Assembly (NCBI GenBank): GCA_014360895.1
Contig: JACIWQ010000014.1
Span: 1-42,761 of the forward strand
Origin: Thermoflexales bacterium
Lineage (GTDB): Bacteria > Chloroflexota > Anaerolineae > B4-G1 > DUEL01
Reading direction: 5' to 3'
Length of the DNA stretch: 42,761 bases
Positions 15,333 through 25,130 of the stretch are shown one piece after another. Made by a program: the position numbers and the translations under genes. Each line of letters starts with the position of its first letter. Within the stretch, counting starts at the first letter, position 1. The notes under the pieces are model-generated. The model was not told the DNA's origin and searched no databases. It saw only the letters and a list, made by a program, of their open reading frames with translations.

Positions 15333-16142
15333 GTGAAATATTGCTACGACGAACTGACCTGGCCCGAGATGCGGGAGGCCATCGCCCGGCAGCCCGTGAT
15401 CCTGCTCCCCTTCGGGACGGTGGAGGATCATGGGCCCCACCTTCCCCTCAACACCGACAACATCATCGTGGAGGCCATCTGCCTGGAGGCGGCCCGGCGG
15501 GCGCCGGAGGAGATGCTGGTGATGCCCCTGGTGGCCTACGGCCTGGACGAGCACCACATGGACTTCCCCGGCACCGTCTCGGTGGACATGCAGACTCTCA
15601 TCGCCTATGTGGCCGACGTGGCGATGAGCCCGGCCCGCCACGGCTTCACCCACATCCTCATCGTCAACGGCCACGGTTCCAATGCCTCCATCGCCGACCT
15701 GGCGGCCCGGCGAGTGGTGCTGGAGACGGGGGCTATCTGCGGAGCCGTCAGCCCCAACGCGGCCATTGACCCCACCCTGGCGGAGCCGACGTTCTCGCAG
15801 ATGCGCCGCTCCGGGCCCGGCGGCGTCGCCCATGCCGGCGAGTACGAGACGGCGGTGATGCTCTATCTCCGGCCCGACCTGGTCCAGATGGACCGGGCGG
15901 TGCGGGAGATCGGACAGGTCAAACTGACCTACTTCAACTGGGACCACCCGGAGCCCAGCGCGCTGGCGTGGCAGGACTGGTGGTCGCGGATGAGCGAGAG
16001 CGGCGTCTGCGGCGACCCGACCGTCGCTACGGCCGAATTCGGTCGTGCGCTCTTTGAGACGACGGTGGAGAATTTCATCCGCTTCGTGCGGGAATTCCGC
16101 ACCATCCCCGTCCGCCCGCGTCGGGATCATCACACAGCGTAG
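15333..16142 (+). CDS. Creatininase-family amidohydrolase
   Basis: This 269-residue metal-dependent hydrolase begins at GTG 15333 behind GCGGAGG, 30 bases after the upstream stop. Creatininase-fold landmarks are visible: GTVEDHGPHLPLNTD (metal ligands Glu31, His33 and Asp), the EHHMDFPGT loop, NGHGSN, and HAGEYETA with another ligand glutamate. Family members hydrolyse cyclic amides or formamide-type intermediates, and some act in mycofactocin or riboflavin/F420 pathways. None of those partners is nearby, so the substrate is unknown. It is probably co-transcribed with the nucleotidyltransferase gene. Confidence 0.83.
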   Translation: MKYCYDELTWPEMREAIARQPVILLPFGTVEDHGPHLPLNTDNIIVEAICLEAARRAPEEMLVMPLVAYGLDEHHMDFPGTVSVDMQTLIAYVADVAMSPARHGFTHILIVNGHGSNASIADLAARRVVLETGAICGAVSPNAAIDPTLAEPTFSQMRRSGPGGVAHAGEYETAVMLYLRPDLVQMDRAVREIGQVKLTYFNWDHPEPSALAWQDWWSRMSESGVCGDPTVATAEFGRALFETTVENFIRFVREFRTIPVRPRRDHHTA

Positions 16143-16154
16143 CGCAGTCGGGCC

Positions 16155-16292
16155 TCATCCGATGAGAACGTAACGCTGGCCGCCAGGCCGGTCCACCTGA
16201 ATCCATTTCAACACCTCTGGGGCGTCCACGCGGGCCCGATAGCCGACGCCCAAGCAATATCCCACCTCTCCAACTCCGCCTGTCAGACCCAA
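16155..16292 (-). CDS. Possible small ORF or gene remnant
   Basis: A 45-residue frame on the minus strand begins at TTG 16292 behind AGAGG and ends at 16155. Its C-terminal part (DAPEVLKWIQVDRP, then GQRYVLIG) reads like real protein sequence, unlike the usual shadow frames. It lies in an otherwise gene-free 250-base gap convergent with the creatininase gene. It could be a small protein or the tail of a decayed gene. I do not recognise a family. Confidence 0.25.
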   Translation of the reverse strand: MGLTGGVGEVGYCLGVGYRARVDAPEVLKWIQVDRPGGQRYVLIG

Positions 16293-16312
16293 CCTCTTTT
16301 TATGGGTTTTTT
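16287..16312 (+). terminator. Weak terminator before the surface locus
   Basis: ACCCA (16287-16291) and TGGGT (16303-16307) could form a short stem followed by a six-T run (16307-16312). It would separate the creatininase transcript from the acyl-carrier operon. The stem is only five pairs. Confidence 0.35.
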
Positions 16313-16393
16313 CACCCCAAACTGACCCCCGCCCCCTAAAATGGAATTACAGCCATTGCGGTGGCTGGCGTAATCCTTTCAGAGGGGAGAAGA

Positions 16394-16678
16394 ATGTCCA
16401 TTAGAGCCCAAATCCGACGCTACATTCTGGAAAACTTCCTGTTCACCGACGACGAGACCCGATTGCGGGACGACGTCTCGTTTCTGGAAGAGGGCATCGT
16501 GGATTCCACCGGAGTGCTGGAACTGGTGATGTTTGTGGAAGAGACCTTCGGAATTGAGGTGCCGGACGAGGAGATTCTTCCGGAGAACTTTGATTCGGTA
16601 GAGCGCCTGACCCGATATGTGGAAGCGAAGATTCGGCAACCGGTATTTGCCCTGGCAGAAGCTGTCGCGGTTTGGTAG
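16394..16678 (+). CDS. Free-standing acyl carrier protein
   Basis: This 94-residue carrier protein has the four-helix layout and the phosphopantetheine attachment serine in GIVDSTGVLEL (Ser38). Helix II is acidic and hydrophobic (ELVMFVEETFGIEV), for docking to partner enzymes. ATG 16394 follows AGAGGGGAGA. It is not in a fatty-acid operon. It leads a locus containing an AMP-forming ligase, two amidotransferase-type enzymes and glycosyltransferases, so it probably tethers an intermediate of a surface-polymer or modification pathway. ACPs of this type occur in exosortase-associated polysaccharide loci. Confidence 0.9.
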   Translation: MSIRAQIRRYILENFLFTDDETRLRDDVSFLEEGIVDSTGVLELVMFVEETFGIEVPDEEILPENFDSVERLTRYVEAKIRQPVFALAEAVAVW

Positions 16679-16697
16679 GGGCACGCGGAGCCCTCGT

Positions 16698-17584
16698 TTG
16701 TCTCGCCAGCACCGGGCGGTCCTGCTCGCGGCCGGGCTGATGCTCCTGGCCGTCCTGGCCTGCCAGAGCACCCCCGCACCCACCGAGGCCTGGATCCCTC
16801 CGTACCTCCAGGCCTTCCTGTGCGGGGGTACGGCCCGCGTCCGCTGGACCGGGACCGCCGACTGGGGCGACATGCAGACGGGAACCCCCATTGTCTTCCG
16901 GAATCCGGCGGAGGTCATGGCCCTCGCGGACGGGGCCCGTCTCTGCCTGGGCGACGGCAGCACGCTGGAATTCTCCCCCGGCGCCCGCGTCGCCCTTCAG
17001 GAACCCGGCGCGCTCCCCCTGCTGGATGTGACTGTACTGGACGGAGAGGTGACTCTCGTCGCTCAGAAGGCGTCCTACCGTATCGGCACCGCCGCGATTT
17101 CTATGACCCTCCTGGAAGTCCCCACCCGGGCCCGGATTCGGCTGAACGGCGGGGCCGTCTATGTGCGCATTGAGGAGGGGGCCGTGAACTGCGCCACCGA
17201 CGACGAGGCCATCACGCTCCCCACCTGCTGGGAGATGCGCAAGCTGGAGGGAGAAGCCGCACAGGTCGGTACGTTCTGCGCCACGCGCATCCCTACTCCC
17301 GTCCCCACGGCCACCCGCCCGGGTCCAACACCGACCCCGACGGCCCAACGATCGCCATCGCCGTCGCCGCTGCCGCCTTCCCCATCCCCCGCGCCGACCC
17401 GGCCGCGCGGGACGAGAGCCGCGACGCCGTCCCCCACCCCGGGGATGCCCACCCGCCTCCGCCGACCAATCCGCCGCCATCCCCCACCAACCCGCCGCCC
17501 CCGCCGACGGACACTCCCGTTCCGCCCACCGACACCCCGGAGCGCCCCACTCCCACGCCCGAGCGAGGGACACCCGGGCCATGA
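16698..17584 (+). CDS. FecR-like lipoprotein with Pro/Thr linker, frameshifted
   Basis: A lipoprotein signal peptide starts at TTG 16698 behind GCGGAG and ends at the lipobox LAVLA-Cys22. A FecR-like beta domain follows (about residues 40-170), then a Pro/Thr/Ser linker. Between about 17441 and 17456 the frame breaks. Upstream, the linker reads ATPSPTPGMPT; downstream, the proline/threonine pattern continues only in another frame (PPPTNPPPSPTNPPP) and stops at a TGA (17582-17584) that overlaps the next ATG. One missing base would restore about 295 residues. As given, the first frame runs on into the next gene. It may be a sequencing error, a real lesion or phase variation. It probably sits at the cell surface. 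Confidence 0.72.
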
Positions 17585-20500
17585 GTCGCCGGAATTCTCA
17601 TCATCGTCTGTGGCCGCCGCTGCTCCTGGCCCTGCTGGGCCTCTTCGGCCTCTGCCTGGTCCTCTCTCCCCGTGCCAGTGCCCGCCCGGCCCTTCAAGAG
17701 GAGGTCACCCTCAGCCTCTCCAAAACGGAGAGCGCCGACCCGGTCCCGGCAGGCCACACCCTGGTCTACACCCTGACCTACGGCAACCCCACCACCGAGA
17801 CGGTCACCGGCGTTGTCCTGACCGACACGTTGGACCTGTCCGTCGTCTATCAGGCCGCCGTCCCCGAACCGACCCTCGTTATGCCGAATGCCCTCTACTG
17901 GGAAATCGGCGCCCTCTCCGGGGAGACGGGCGGGCAGATTGTGCTCACCGTGACCGTCTCCGCCGCGCTGCCGGATGGCGCCGTCATCACCAACACGGCG
18001 ACAATCGCCGGAGACGGCGCGCCCCCGCAGACGGTCTACGTCACCACCACCGTCGCCGCGCCGGACCTGCAGATGACCAAAGGGGATGCACCCGACCCGG
18101 CCGTGGCGGGCGCTCCGCTGACCTATACCCTCCGCTACACCAACGCGGGGAGCGCCCCCGCAACCGGCGTGGTGGTCACCGACCTCCTGGATTCCCGCGT
18201 TCTCTACGCCGGGGCTTCCCCACCGCCCGACGGCGGCGCGCCGACTACTCCGTACTGGAACGTCGACGGCCTGCTCCCCTCCGCCTCCGGCCAGATTCTG
18301 GTCTTTGTGACGGTCACCTCCGGCTTGGGGGACGGCACCGTCCTGACCAACGTCGCCCACATCGGCCGCGACGGCGCGGCCCCGCTGGCCGTCACCGAAA
18401 CGACCGCTGTCCTGGCCCACGGCAACCCGGTCTCCCTCTCCCTCGCCCCGCCGACGGCGGCGATTTCCGCCGGGGCGTCCATCGCCTACGCCCTCACCGC
18501 CCACGACCTCTACGGCAACTCCTGGGACGTGACCGGCCTGGGGAACTATTCGGTTGACCCCGCCGCCGGGGGCATCTGGGCCGCCAACCGCTATACCGCC
18601 TGCGTCGCCGGGACCTGGACGGTCACTGCGACCTACGGGGCGCTGGCGGCCACTGCGACGCTCACCGTGACCCCCGGCGCGCCGTCCACACTCACTGTTG
18701 CCCCCAAGAGCGCCACCGTCACCGCCGGGCAGGTCCAGACCTACACCGCCGCCTCCGCCGACCTCTGCGCCAACCTCATCGGCGATGTCACCTCCAGCAC
18801 CGTATTCACCATCAGCTCCGGCGCCGGGGGGGCCTGGGACGGCAACCGCTACACGGCGGAGAAGGACGGCGCCTGGACCGTCACCGCTACCTGGGGGACG
18901 CTCCACGATACCGCCGTCCTGACGGTCACCAACGTCCCACCGACGGCCCGCGCCGGGGGGCCATACACCGCCGCCGAAGGGAGCTCCGTCCTTTTTGACG
19001 GGCGCGCTTCCAGCGACCCCGGCAACGACATCGCTCTCTACGAATGGGATTTCTTCTACACGGGCGTCTTCCAGCAGCGCGCCACTGGCGTGACCGTCAC
19101 CTACGCCTACACCGATAACGGCCTCTACACCGCCGCGCTGCGGGTCTGGGACGACAACGGGGAATTCGGCCTGGATACGGCGCCGGTGACGGTGACCAAC
19201 GCGGCCCCGACGGTGGATGCGGGCCCGGACCGGCAGGTGAATGAGGGCACATCGGTCCAGTTCACCGGCGCCTTCACCGACCCCGGAAGCGGGGACACTC
19301 ACGCCATCCTCTGGACCTTCGGCGACGGGGGTTCCTTCAGCGGCGCGCTGACTCCCACCCACGTCTACAGCGAGCCGGGAGCTTTTCTGGTGACCCTGGT
19401 CGTCACCGACGACGACGGTGGCGCCGGCAGTGACTCCCTGACTGTCACCGTCCTCAACCTGCCGCCGACGGCCAGTGCGGGGGGCCCGTACAGCGGGAAC
19501 GAGGGAGCGACGATTCCCATCACCGGCACCGGTTCCGACCCCGGCGGCGGGGTTCTGGCCTACGCCTGGGACCTGAACGGGGACGGGGTCTACACTGACG
19601 CCACCACTGCCACCACCTCCTACTCCTGGGGCGAACCCGGCGTCTACACCGTCTCGCTGCGGGTGGCCGATAGCGGGGGCCTGACGGCGACGACCAGTGC
19701 CACGGTGACGGTCCTCAACCTGCCGCCGACGGCCAGCGCCGGGGGGCCGTACAGCGGGAACGAGGGGGCGACGATTCCCATCACCGGCACCGGCTCCGAC
19801 CCCGGCGGCGGGGTTCTGGCCTACGCCTGGGACCTGAACGGCGACGGGGTCTACACCGACGCGACCACCGCCACCACCTCCTACTCCTGGGGCGAACCCG
19901 GCGTCTATACCGTCTCGCTGCGGGTCACCGATTCCGGCGGCCTGACGGCGACGGCCAGCGCCACGGTGACGGTCTACAATCTGCCGCCGACGGCCAGTGC
20001 CGGGGGCCCGTACACAGGGACGGCGGGCGTGCCGGTGACCCTCGTCGGCTCCGGCTCCGACCCCGGGGGCGGCCCTCTCACCTACACCTGGGACCTGAAT
20101 TTTGACGGCCAGTACGGCGACGCCGTCGGCGCGGCCGTCCAATACACCTGGACCGTCGCCGCCGTCTACACCGTCGCGCTGCGGGTAGAGGACGCCCAGC
20201 ACGCGGCCGCCACCAGTACCGCACGCGTCACCATCCAGCCCGCCGCGCTGCACCACATCATCGTCTCCCCGGATACCGCTACCATCCAGGCCGGTCAGTC
20301 CCAGACGTACACCACCGCCGCGTACGATACATACGGCAACTGGCGGGGGGACGTGACCAACCAGACGACCTTCAGCATCCTTCAGAGCGGCCACGGGGGC
20401 TACTGGGTGGACAACGTCTACGTCTCCAGGAATCCGGGCACGTGGACGGTGGTGGGGACGCACAGCGGGATCAGCGATACCGCTGTCCTGACGGTCCTGG

Positions 20501-23448
20501 CCCCAATCCTCAACCTGGTCAAGGCCGACCTGACCGACCCGGTGGACGCCGGGGCCTATCTGACCTACACCCTGGCCTACTCCAACACCGGCAACCAGAC
20601 GGCGACGGAGTCGGTGGTCACCGACACGCTGGACGGGAACGTCATCTACAGCGGCGCCACGCCGGCCCCCAGCGGGTTCGTCAGCGGCAACCCCTACTGG
20701 ACCCTGGGGTCGCTGGCCCCCAACACTCCCGGTCAGATTACCCTGCGGGTTCAGGTCCGGACGCCCTTGACCAACGGGACGGTGCTGACCAACGTCGCGG
20801 TGATTGGCTGCGCCCAGACGGCCCCCGTCACCGCCGTCCAGACGACGACGGTCCGGTCGGCCCCGATTTTGCTTCTGACGAAGGCCGACGGCCCCGACCC
20901 GGTGGAAGCGGGCGCGCAACTGGCCTACACCCTGACCTACCAGAACACCGGCAACGAGGTGGCGCGCGGGGTGGTGGTGACCGACGTCCTGGACATCCGG
21001 GCCCTCTTTGTGAGTTCCAGCCCGCCGGCCCAGGGGAGCGGCCAGACCCGCTACTGGACTCTGGGCGACCTGGCGCCCGGCGCGCCGGGCACCATCCGCA
21101 TCACCGCCACCGTCCAGAGCCCGCTGCCCAACGGCACGGTCCTCACCAACACCGCCTGGCTGGATTCCGACCAGACGTCGCCGGTCATCGCCGTCCAGAC
21201 CACCACCGTCTCCTCTCGCCCCGTCCTCACGATGACCAAAAGCGACGCCCCCGACCCGGTCGTGGCCGGGGAGATTCTGTACTACACGATTGTTATCACC
21301 AACAGCGGCAACGAGAACGCGACAGGCGTCGTCGTCACCGAGACGTACGACGCCAACGTCTCCTACGTCTATGCTAATCCCCCGCCCCAGTCGGGGAGCG
21401 GGAACCGGCGCTGGACCTTCGGGAGCCTGCCCGTCGGGAGCCCGCAGACGATTGAGGTTGTCGTCCGGGTCGCCAGCCCGCTCCCGGCGGGGACGGTCCT
21501 GACCAACCGGGTGGCGCTGGATACCGACCAGACCGTCCCCTTCACCGTCACCGAGACAACGCAGGTTCTCTCGGAGCCGAGCCTGAAGGTCGTCCAGGTA
21601 GATGACCCCGACCCGGTCCCGGCGGGTGGGGAACTGGTCTACTCTATTGCCTGCCAGAACACGGGCACCGCGCCGGCCACCGGGGTCCGCATCACCGATA
21701 CCTACGACAGCCGGGTGACTTTCCTTTCGGCGAACCCGTCCCCGACCCAGGGGAACAACGTCTGGGTTGTCGGGACGCTCAACCCGGGCGGGGTCTACAA
21801 TTTGGTGGTGCGGGTGCGGGTCCATTCCCCCCTGCCCGACGGGACGATGCTGGCGAATATGGTCACCGTGAGCAGCAACGAGTCGCCCCCGGCGAACTTT
21901 ATCACCACCACCCAGGTGGCCGCCGCGCCCGCCGTCACCTTCACCGTCGCCGACGGGCCCGACCCGGTCCCGGCGGGGGGAACGTTAACCTACACTCTGC
22001 GCTACACCAACACGGGCAACGCCGACGCCACCGGGGTGGTGGTGACCGCCACGCTGGATCCGCGCGTCACCTTCACCGACGCGACGCCCCCGCCGACCGG
22101 AGGGAGCGGGACGACCCCGGCCTGGAACGTCGGCGCCATCCCCGGCGAGGGTGGGGTGGGGCGGATAGACCTGCGGGTCCGGGTGACGTCCCCGCTGACC
22201 AACGGCACGGTGCTCCCCTTCCAGGCCCGACTGACCTACGCCGAGGGGGCACCGCTGACGGCCACCGCCCAGACCGTCGTCACCAGCGCGCCGGTCCTGA
22301 CGCTTTCCAAGAGCGATGGGGTGACCGTTGTCTATGCGGGCGACCAACTGACCTACACGCTCATCGTCACCAACAGCGGGAACGAGGATGCGGCCGGCAT
22401 CGTCGTCACCGACACGCTGCCGAACCACGCGGCGTACCTGGGCTGCGAGCTGGCGGAGCGTTGCCAGCGGGTGGGCGAAAGCGTCGTCTTCCAGATTCCC
22501 TTCCTGCCCGCCCCGGGCGTCTTCCAGGGCCGGGTGGGGGTGCAGGTGGATCACCCGCTGGCGGCGGGGGCCGACCGGGTGGTCAACCGGGCCCGGATGA
22601 CGGCGCCCTCGCTGGCCGCGCCGGTAGAGGTAGAGGACGTGGACCTCATCGGCACCCGCCCCGACCTGCGTCTGGCGGTGGCCCACAAGCCCAGCCTCTT
22701 CTCCCCTGGCAAGGTGATGACCTTCACCGTGGCGTACTCCAACACGGGGGCGATGCACGCGGAGGGTGTCGTCATCACCGCGGTGATTCCGGCCGCGACG
22801 GTCTACGCGGGGGGCGGCTGGCAGTTCGCGGGCGGCCAGACGTACACCTATCCGGTGGGCACGTTGCCCGCCGGAAACGCCGGCCCGACGGTCACTCTGG
22901 TCATCAGCCACGTCTGGCAGGCCGGCGTGGGGGCGGAACAGTTCTCCATTCCGTTCACCATTGGCAACCCCCACGGGGACGCACAGCCAGCGGATAACAG
23001 CCACACCGTCCTCATCGGCGTCCCCGACTTGGTCATCACTGACTTCCAGGTGGAACCGACGGCGCTGAAGCCGAACGAGCTCGTCACCTTCACCATCGGG
23101 ATATGGAACCGGGGGACGGGCATGGCCTGGAATCCGGACAACAACGGGGGGTTCTGGGTGGACGTCTTCACGGACCCGGTGCCTTCTTACCCCTGCGAGA
23201 GTTACGGTTTCGCCTACGCGGGCGTGTCCGCCCTGGCGCCGGGGGGCCGCTACACGGTGACCCTGGTCTACAACGGGTTCACAGCTCAGGAGATTCAGGG
23301 GATTCGGGAGTTCTACGCTCGCGTGGACAACCACCGCCAGTACCCATACGGCCTGGTGCCGGAATCGGACGAGATGAACAATGTGGCGGGGCCGCTGACC
23401 CTGCGGCCCTACGTGGTGTACCTGCCGCTGGTGTGCAGGGGACGGTAG
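17581..23448 (+). CDS. Giant secreted DUF11/PKD repeat protein with YLPLVCR tail
   Basis: This exported protein of 1955 residues begins with a Sec signal peptide (about 1-38). Domains in order: two DUF11 repeats (41-275), two Ig-like units (280-450), five PKD domains (about 455-885, two of them near-identical), an Ig-like unit (889-970), seven further DUF11 repeats (974-1800) and a CARDB-like module (from about 1814). It ends in VVYLPLVCRGR, with the tail motif at 1947-1953. There is no transmembrane helix, LPXTG or PEP-CTERM. The DUF11 repeats start with the pattern L-x-K-x-D-x-x-D-P-V-x-A-G. It is probably a surface fibre or adhesin. Its ATG overlaps the stop of the lipoprotein gene. Confidence 0.88.
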   Translation: MSRRNSHHRLWPPLLLALLGLFGLCLVLSPRASARPALQEEVTLSLSKTESADPVPAGHTLVYTLTYGNPTTETVTGVVLTDTLDLSVVYQAAVPEPTLVMPNALYWEIGALSGETGGQIVLTVTVSAALPDGAVITNTATIAGDGAPPQTVYVTTTVAAPDLQMTKGDAPDPAVAGAPLTYTLRYTNAGSAPATGVVVTDLLDSRVLYAGASPPPDGGAPTTPYWNVDGLLPSASGQILVFVTVTSGLGDGTVLTNVAHIGRDGAAPLAVTETTAVLAHGNPVSLSLAPPTAAISAGASIAYALTAHDLYGNSWDVTGLGNYSVDPAAGGIWAANRYTACVAGTWTVTATYGALAATATLTVTPGAPSTLTVAPKSATVTAGQVQTYTAASADLCANLIGDVTSSTVFTISSGAGGAWDGNRYTAEKDGAWTVTATWGTLHDTAVLTVTNVPPTARAGGPYTAAEGSSVLFDGRASSDPGNDIALYEWDFFYTGVFQQRATGVTVTYAYTDNGLYTAALRVWDDNGEFGLDTAPVTVTNAAPTVDAGPDRQVNEGTSVQFTGAFTDPGSGDTHAILWTFGDGGSFSGALTPTHVYSEPGAFLVTLVVTDDDGGAGSDSLTVTVLNLPPTASAGGPYSGNEGATIPITGTGSDPGGGVLAYAWDLNGDGVYTDATTATTSYSWGEPGVYTVSLRVADSGGLTATTSATVTVLNLPPTASAGGPYSGNEGATIPITGTGSDPGGGVLAYAWDLNGDGVYTDATTATTSYSWGEPGVYTVSLRVTDSGGLTATASATVTVYNLPPTASAGGPYTGTAGVPVTLVGSGSDPGGGPLTYTWDLNFDGQYGDAVGAAVQYTWTVAAVYTVALRVEDAQHAAATSTARVTIQPAALHHIIVSPDTATIQAGQSQTYTTAAYDTYGNWRGDVTNQTTFSILQSGHGGYWVDNVYVSRNPGTWTVVGTHSGISDTAVLTVLAPILNLVKADLTDPVDAGAYLTYTLAYSNTGNQTATESVVTDTLDGNVIYSGATPAPSGFVSGNPYWTLGSLAPNTPGQITLRVQVRTPLTNGTVLTNVAVIGCAQTAPVTAVQTTTVRSAPILLLTKADGPDPVEAGAQLAYTLTYQNTGNEVARGVVVTDVLDIRALFVSSSPPAQGSGQTRYWTLGDLAPGAPGTIRITATVQSPLPNGTVLTNTAWLDSDQTSPVIAVQTTTVSSRPVLTMTKSDAPDPVVAGEILYYTIVITNSGNENATGVVVTETYDANVSYVYANPPPQSGSGNRRWTFGSLPVGSPQTIEVVVRVASPLPAGTVLTNRVALDTDQTVPFTVTETTQVLSEPSLKVVQVDDPDPVPAGGELVYSIACQNTGTAPATGVRITDTYDSRVTFLSANPSPTQGNNVWVVGTLNPGGVYNLVVRVRVHSPLPDGTMLANMVTVSSNESPPANFITTTQVAAAPAVTFTVADGPDPVPAGGTLTYTLRYTNTGNADATGVVVTATLDPRVTFTDATPPPTGGSGTTPAWNVGAIPGEGGVGRIDLRVRVTSPLTNGTVLPFQARLTYAEGAPLTATAQTVVTSAPVLTLSKSDGVTVVYAGDQLTYTLIVTNSGNEDAAGIVVTDTLPNHAAYLGCELAERCQRVGESVVFQIPFLPAPGVFQGRVGVQVDHPLAAGADRVVNRARMTAPSLAAPVEVEDVDLIGTRPDLRLAVAHKPSLFSPGKVMTFTVAYSNTGAMHAEGVVITAVIPAATVYAGGGWQFAGGQTYTYPVGTLPAGNAGPTVTLVISHVWQAGVGAEQFSIPFTIGNPHGDAQPADNSHTVLIGVPDLVITDFQVEPTALKPNELVTFTIGIWNRGTGMAWNPDNNGGFWVDVFTDPVPSYPCESYGFAYAGVSALAPGGRYTVTLVYNGFTAQEIQGIREFYARVDNHRQYPYGLVPESDEMNNVAGPLTLRPYVVYLPLVCRGR
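19459..19980 (+). repeat. Tandem 261-base repeat encoding PKD domains
   Basis: Two near-identical 261-base units (19459-19719, 19720-19980) encode 87-residue PKD domains; a third, diverged unit follows from 19981. The near-identity at silent positions suggests recent duplication or gene conversion. Confidence 0.85.
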
Positions 23449-23552
23449 GCCCGATGGCATTCACTTTGCGCTACCGGCCGGGCGGCCGGCGGTATATGTA
23501 GTGCAAGCTGTCAGCCTGTATCGGGCCCCGCAGAGTCTGGGGGAAAATAACG

Positions 23553-25127
23553 ATGCAATTAGTCCATCACTTTCTGGAGCAGAGCGCCGAACACTTTCCG
23601 GACAAAGTCGCGCTGGTCTGCGACGGGCGACGGTTGACCTACGCGAAGATAGAAACGCAGGCCAATCGGCTGGCCCAGGCCCTGCGCGCGCGAGGGCTGG
23701 CGCGGGGAGACCGGGTCGCGGTCTGGCTCCCCAACTCCGTTGAGGCCGTCGTCGCCATCTTCGGCGCGCTCAAGGCCGGGGGGGTCTTCGTCGTCCTCAA
23801 CGCCACCACGCCCGCCGAGAAGGTGGCCCGTATCCTGAATAACTGCACCGCCAGCGCGCTGATTCTCCCTGCCCGGCAGGCCGAGGACGCCCGCTTTCTG
23901 CGCGGGGCCGTCCCGTCGCTCCGCACCGTCATCCTCTGCGGAGAGCCGCCGGCCCCCCCGGCCGACCTGCCCGGTGAGCGGTGGGACGAGGTCCTGGATG
24001 CGGCCCCGCCGACCCGCCCGCCCTGCCCGACGATTGACGTGGACCTGGCCTGCCTCATCTACACGTCCGGCAGCACCGGCGACCCGAAAGGGGTCATGTC
24101 CACCCATGCCAACGTCGTCTTCGCCGCGTCGTCCATCATCAAGTACCTGGAGAACACTCCGGACGACGTCGTCATCAACGTCCTGCCGCTTTCGTTTGAC
24201 TACGGCCTCTACCAGTTGCTCATGGTCTTCAAATTCGGCGGTCGGCTGGTGCTGGAGCGGTCCTTCGCCTACCCGGCGGCGGTCCTGCGCCGGATAGAGG
24301 AAGAGCGGGTGACGGGGCTTCCCGGCGTCCCCACCCTCTACGCGATGTTGCTCCAGGTGAATTTGAGCCGGTTTGATCTCTCCTCACTGCGCTACATGAC
24401 CAACACGGCGGCCGCGCTGCCGGTGGAGCACATCCGCCGCCTGCGGGAACGGTTCCCCTGGGTGCGCTTCTACTCTATGTACGGCCTGACGGAGTGCAAG
24501 CGGGTCTGCTACCTGCCCCCGGAGGAACTGGACCGGCGGCCCAGCTCCGTGGGCATTCCCATCCCCGGCACGGAGGTCTGGATTGAGGACGAGACGGGGC
24601 GCCGGCTGGGGCCGGGGGAGGTGGGAGAACTGGTCGTCCGGGGTTCTCACGTAATGCAGGGGTACTGGAACGACCCGGAGGAGACGGCGCGGCGCTACCG
24701 CCCCGGTCGGTATCCCGCCGAGCGGCGGCTCTACACCGGCGACCTCTTCTATATGGACGAGGACGGGTTCCTGTACTTCGTCGCCCGCAAGGACGACATC
24801 ATCAAGACGCGAGGGGAGAAAGTAGCCCCCCGGGAGGTGGAGGAAGTGCTCTACAGACTGCCGGGGGTGGTGGAGGCGGCGGTGGTGGGTGTGCCGGACG
24901 AGGTCCTGGGGCAGGCGATCAAGGCCGTCATCGTCTGCGGGCCGGGCCTCCATCTCACCCGGCAGGACGTCCTGCGCCACTGCATGCAGCACCTGGAGGA
25001 CTTCGCGGTCCCCCGCTATGTGGAGTTTCGGGACAGCCTGCCCAAAACGCCGTCGGGGAAGATTGACCGGCGCGCGCTGGCCCTCACCTCTCCCTCTGAG
25101 TGGCCCGTGAAGCCGGGGGAGGAGTGA
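23553..25127 (+). CDS. AMP-forming acyl-CoA/acyl-ACP ligase
   Basis: This 524-residue ANL-superfamily enzyme activates a carboxylic acid as an acyl-adenylate and then transfers it to a thiol. Visible core motifs are YTSGSTGDPKG (from 170), YGLTECKR (A5), YTGDLFY (A7) and TPSGKID with the catalytic Lys503. With an acyl carrier protein seven kilobases upstream and none elsewhere in the window, loading of that carrier is a reasonable inference. Close in style to the ligases of exosortase-associated loci. It begins 104 bases after the giant adhesin; asnB-type translation starts three bases after its stop codon. The acid substrate is unknown. Confidence 0.87.
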   Translation: MQLVHHFLEQSAEHFPDKVALVCDGRRLTYAKIETQANRLAQALRARGLARGDRVAVWLPNSVEAVVAIFGALKAGGVFVVLNATTPAEKVARILNNCTASALILPARQAEDARFLRGAVPSLRTVILCGEPPAPPADLPGERWDEVLDAAPPTRPPCPTIDVDLACLIYTSGSTGDPKGVMSTHANVVFAASSIIKYLENTPDDVVINVLPLSFDYGLYQLLMVFKFGGRLVLERSFAYPAAVLRRIEEERVTGLPGVPTLYAMLLQVNLSRFDLSSLRYMTNTAAALPVEHIRRLRERFPWVRFYSMYGLTECKRVCYLPPEELDRRPSSVGIPIPGTEVWIEDETGRRLGPGEVGELVVRGSHVMQGYWNDPEETARRYRPGRYPAERRLYTGDLFYMDEDGFLYFVARKDDIIKTRGEKVAPREVEEVLYRLPGVVEAAVVGVPDEVLGQAIKAVIVCGPGLHLTRQDVLRHCMQHLEDFAVPRYVEFRDSLPKTPSGKIDRRALALTSPSEWPVKPGEE

Positions 25128-25130
25128 GGA

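Noticed and set aside
17430-17584. Programmed frameshift in the lipoprotein gene
   Set aside because: No typical slippery heptamer with a stimulatory structure is apparent. A missing base in C/G runs is simpler.
17293-21825. 1510-residue open frame on the minus strand opposite the giant adhesin
   Set aside because: It is antisense to a clear domain-bearing gene. Its composition is Gly/Arg/Val/Asp-rich, as expected of a GC-rich shadow, and it shows no domains.
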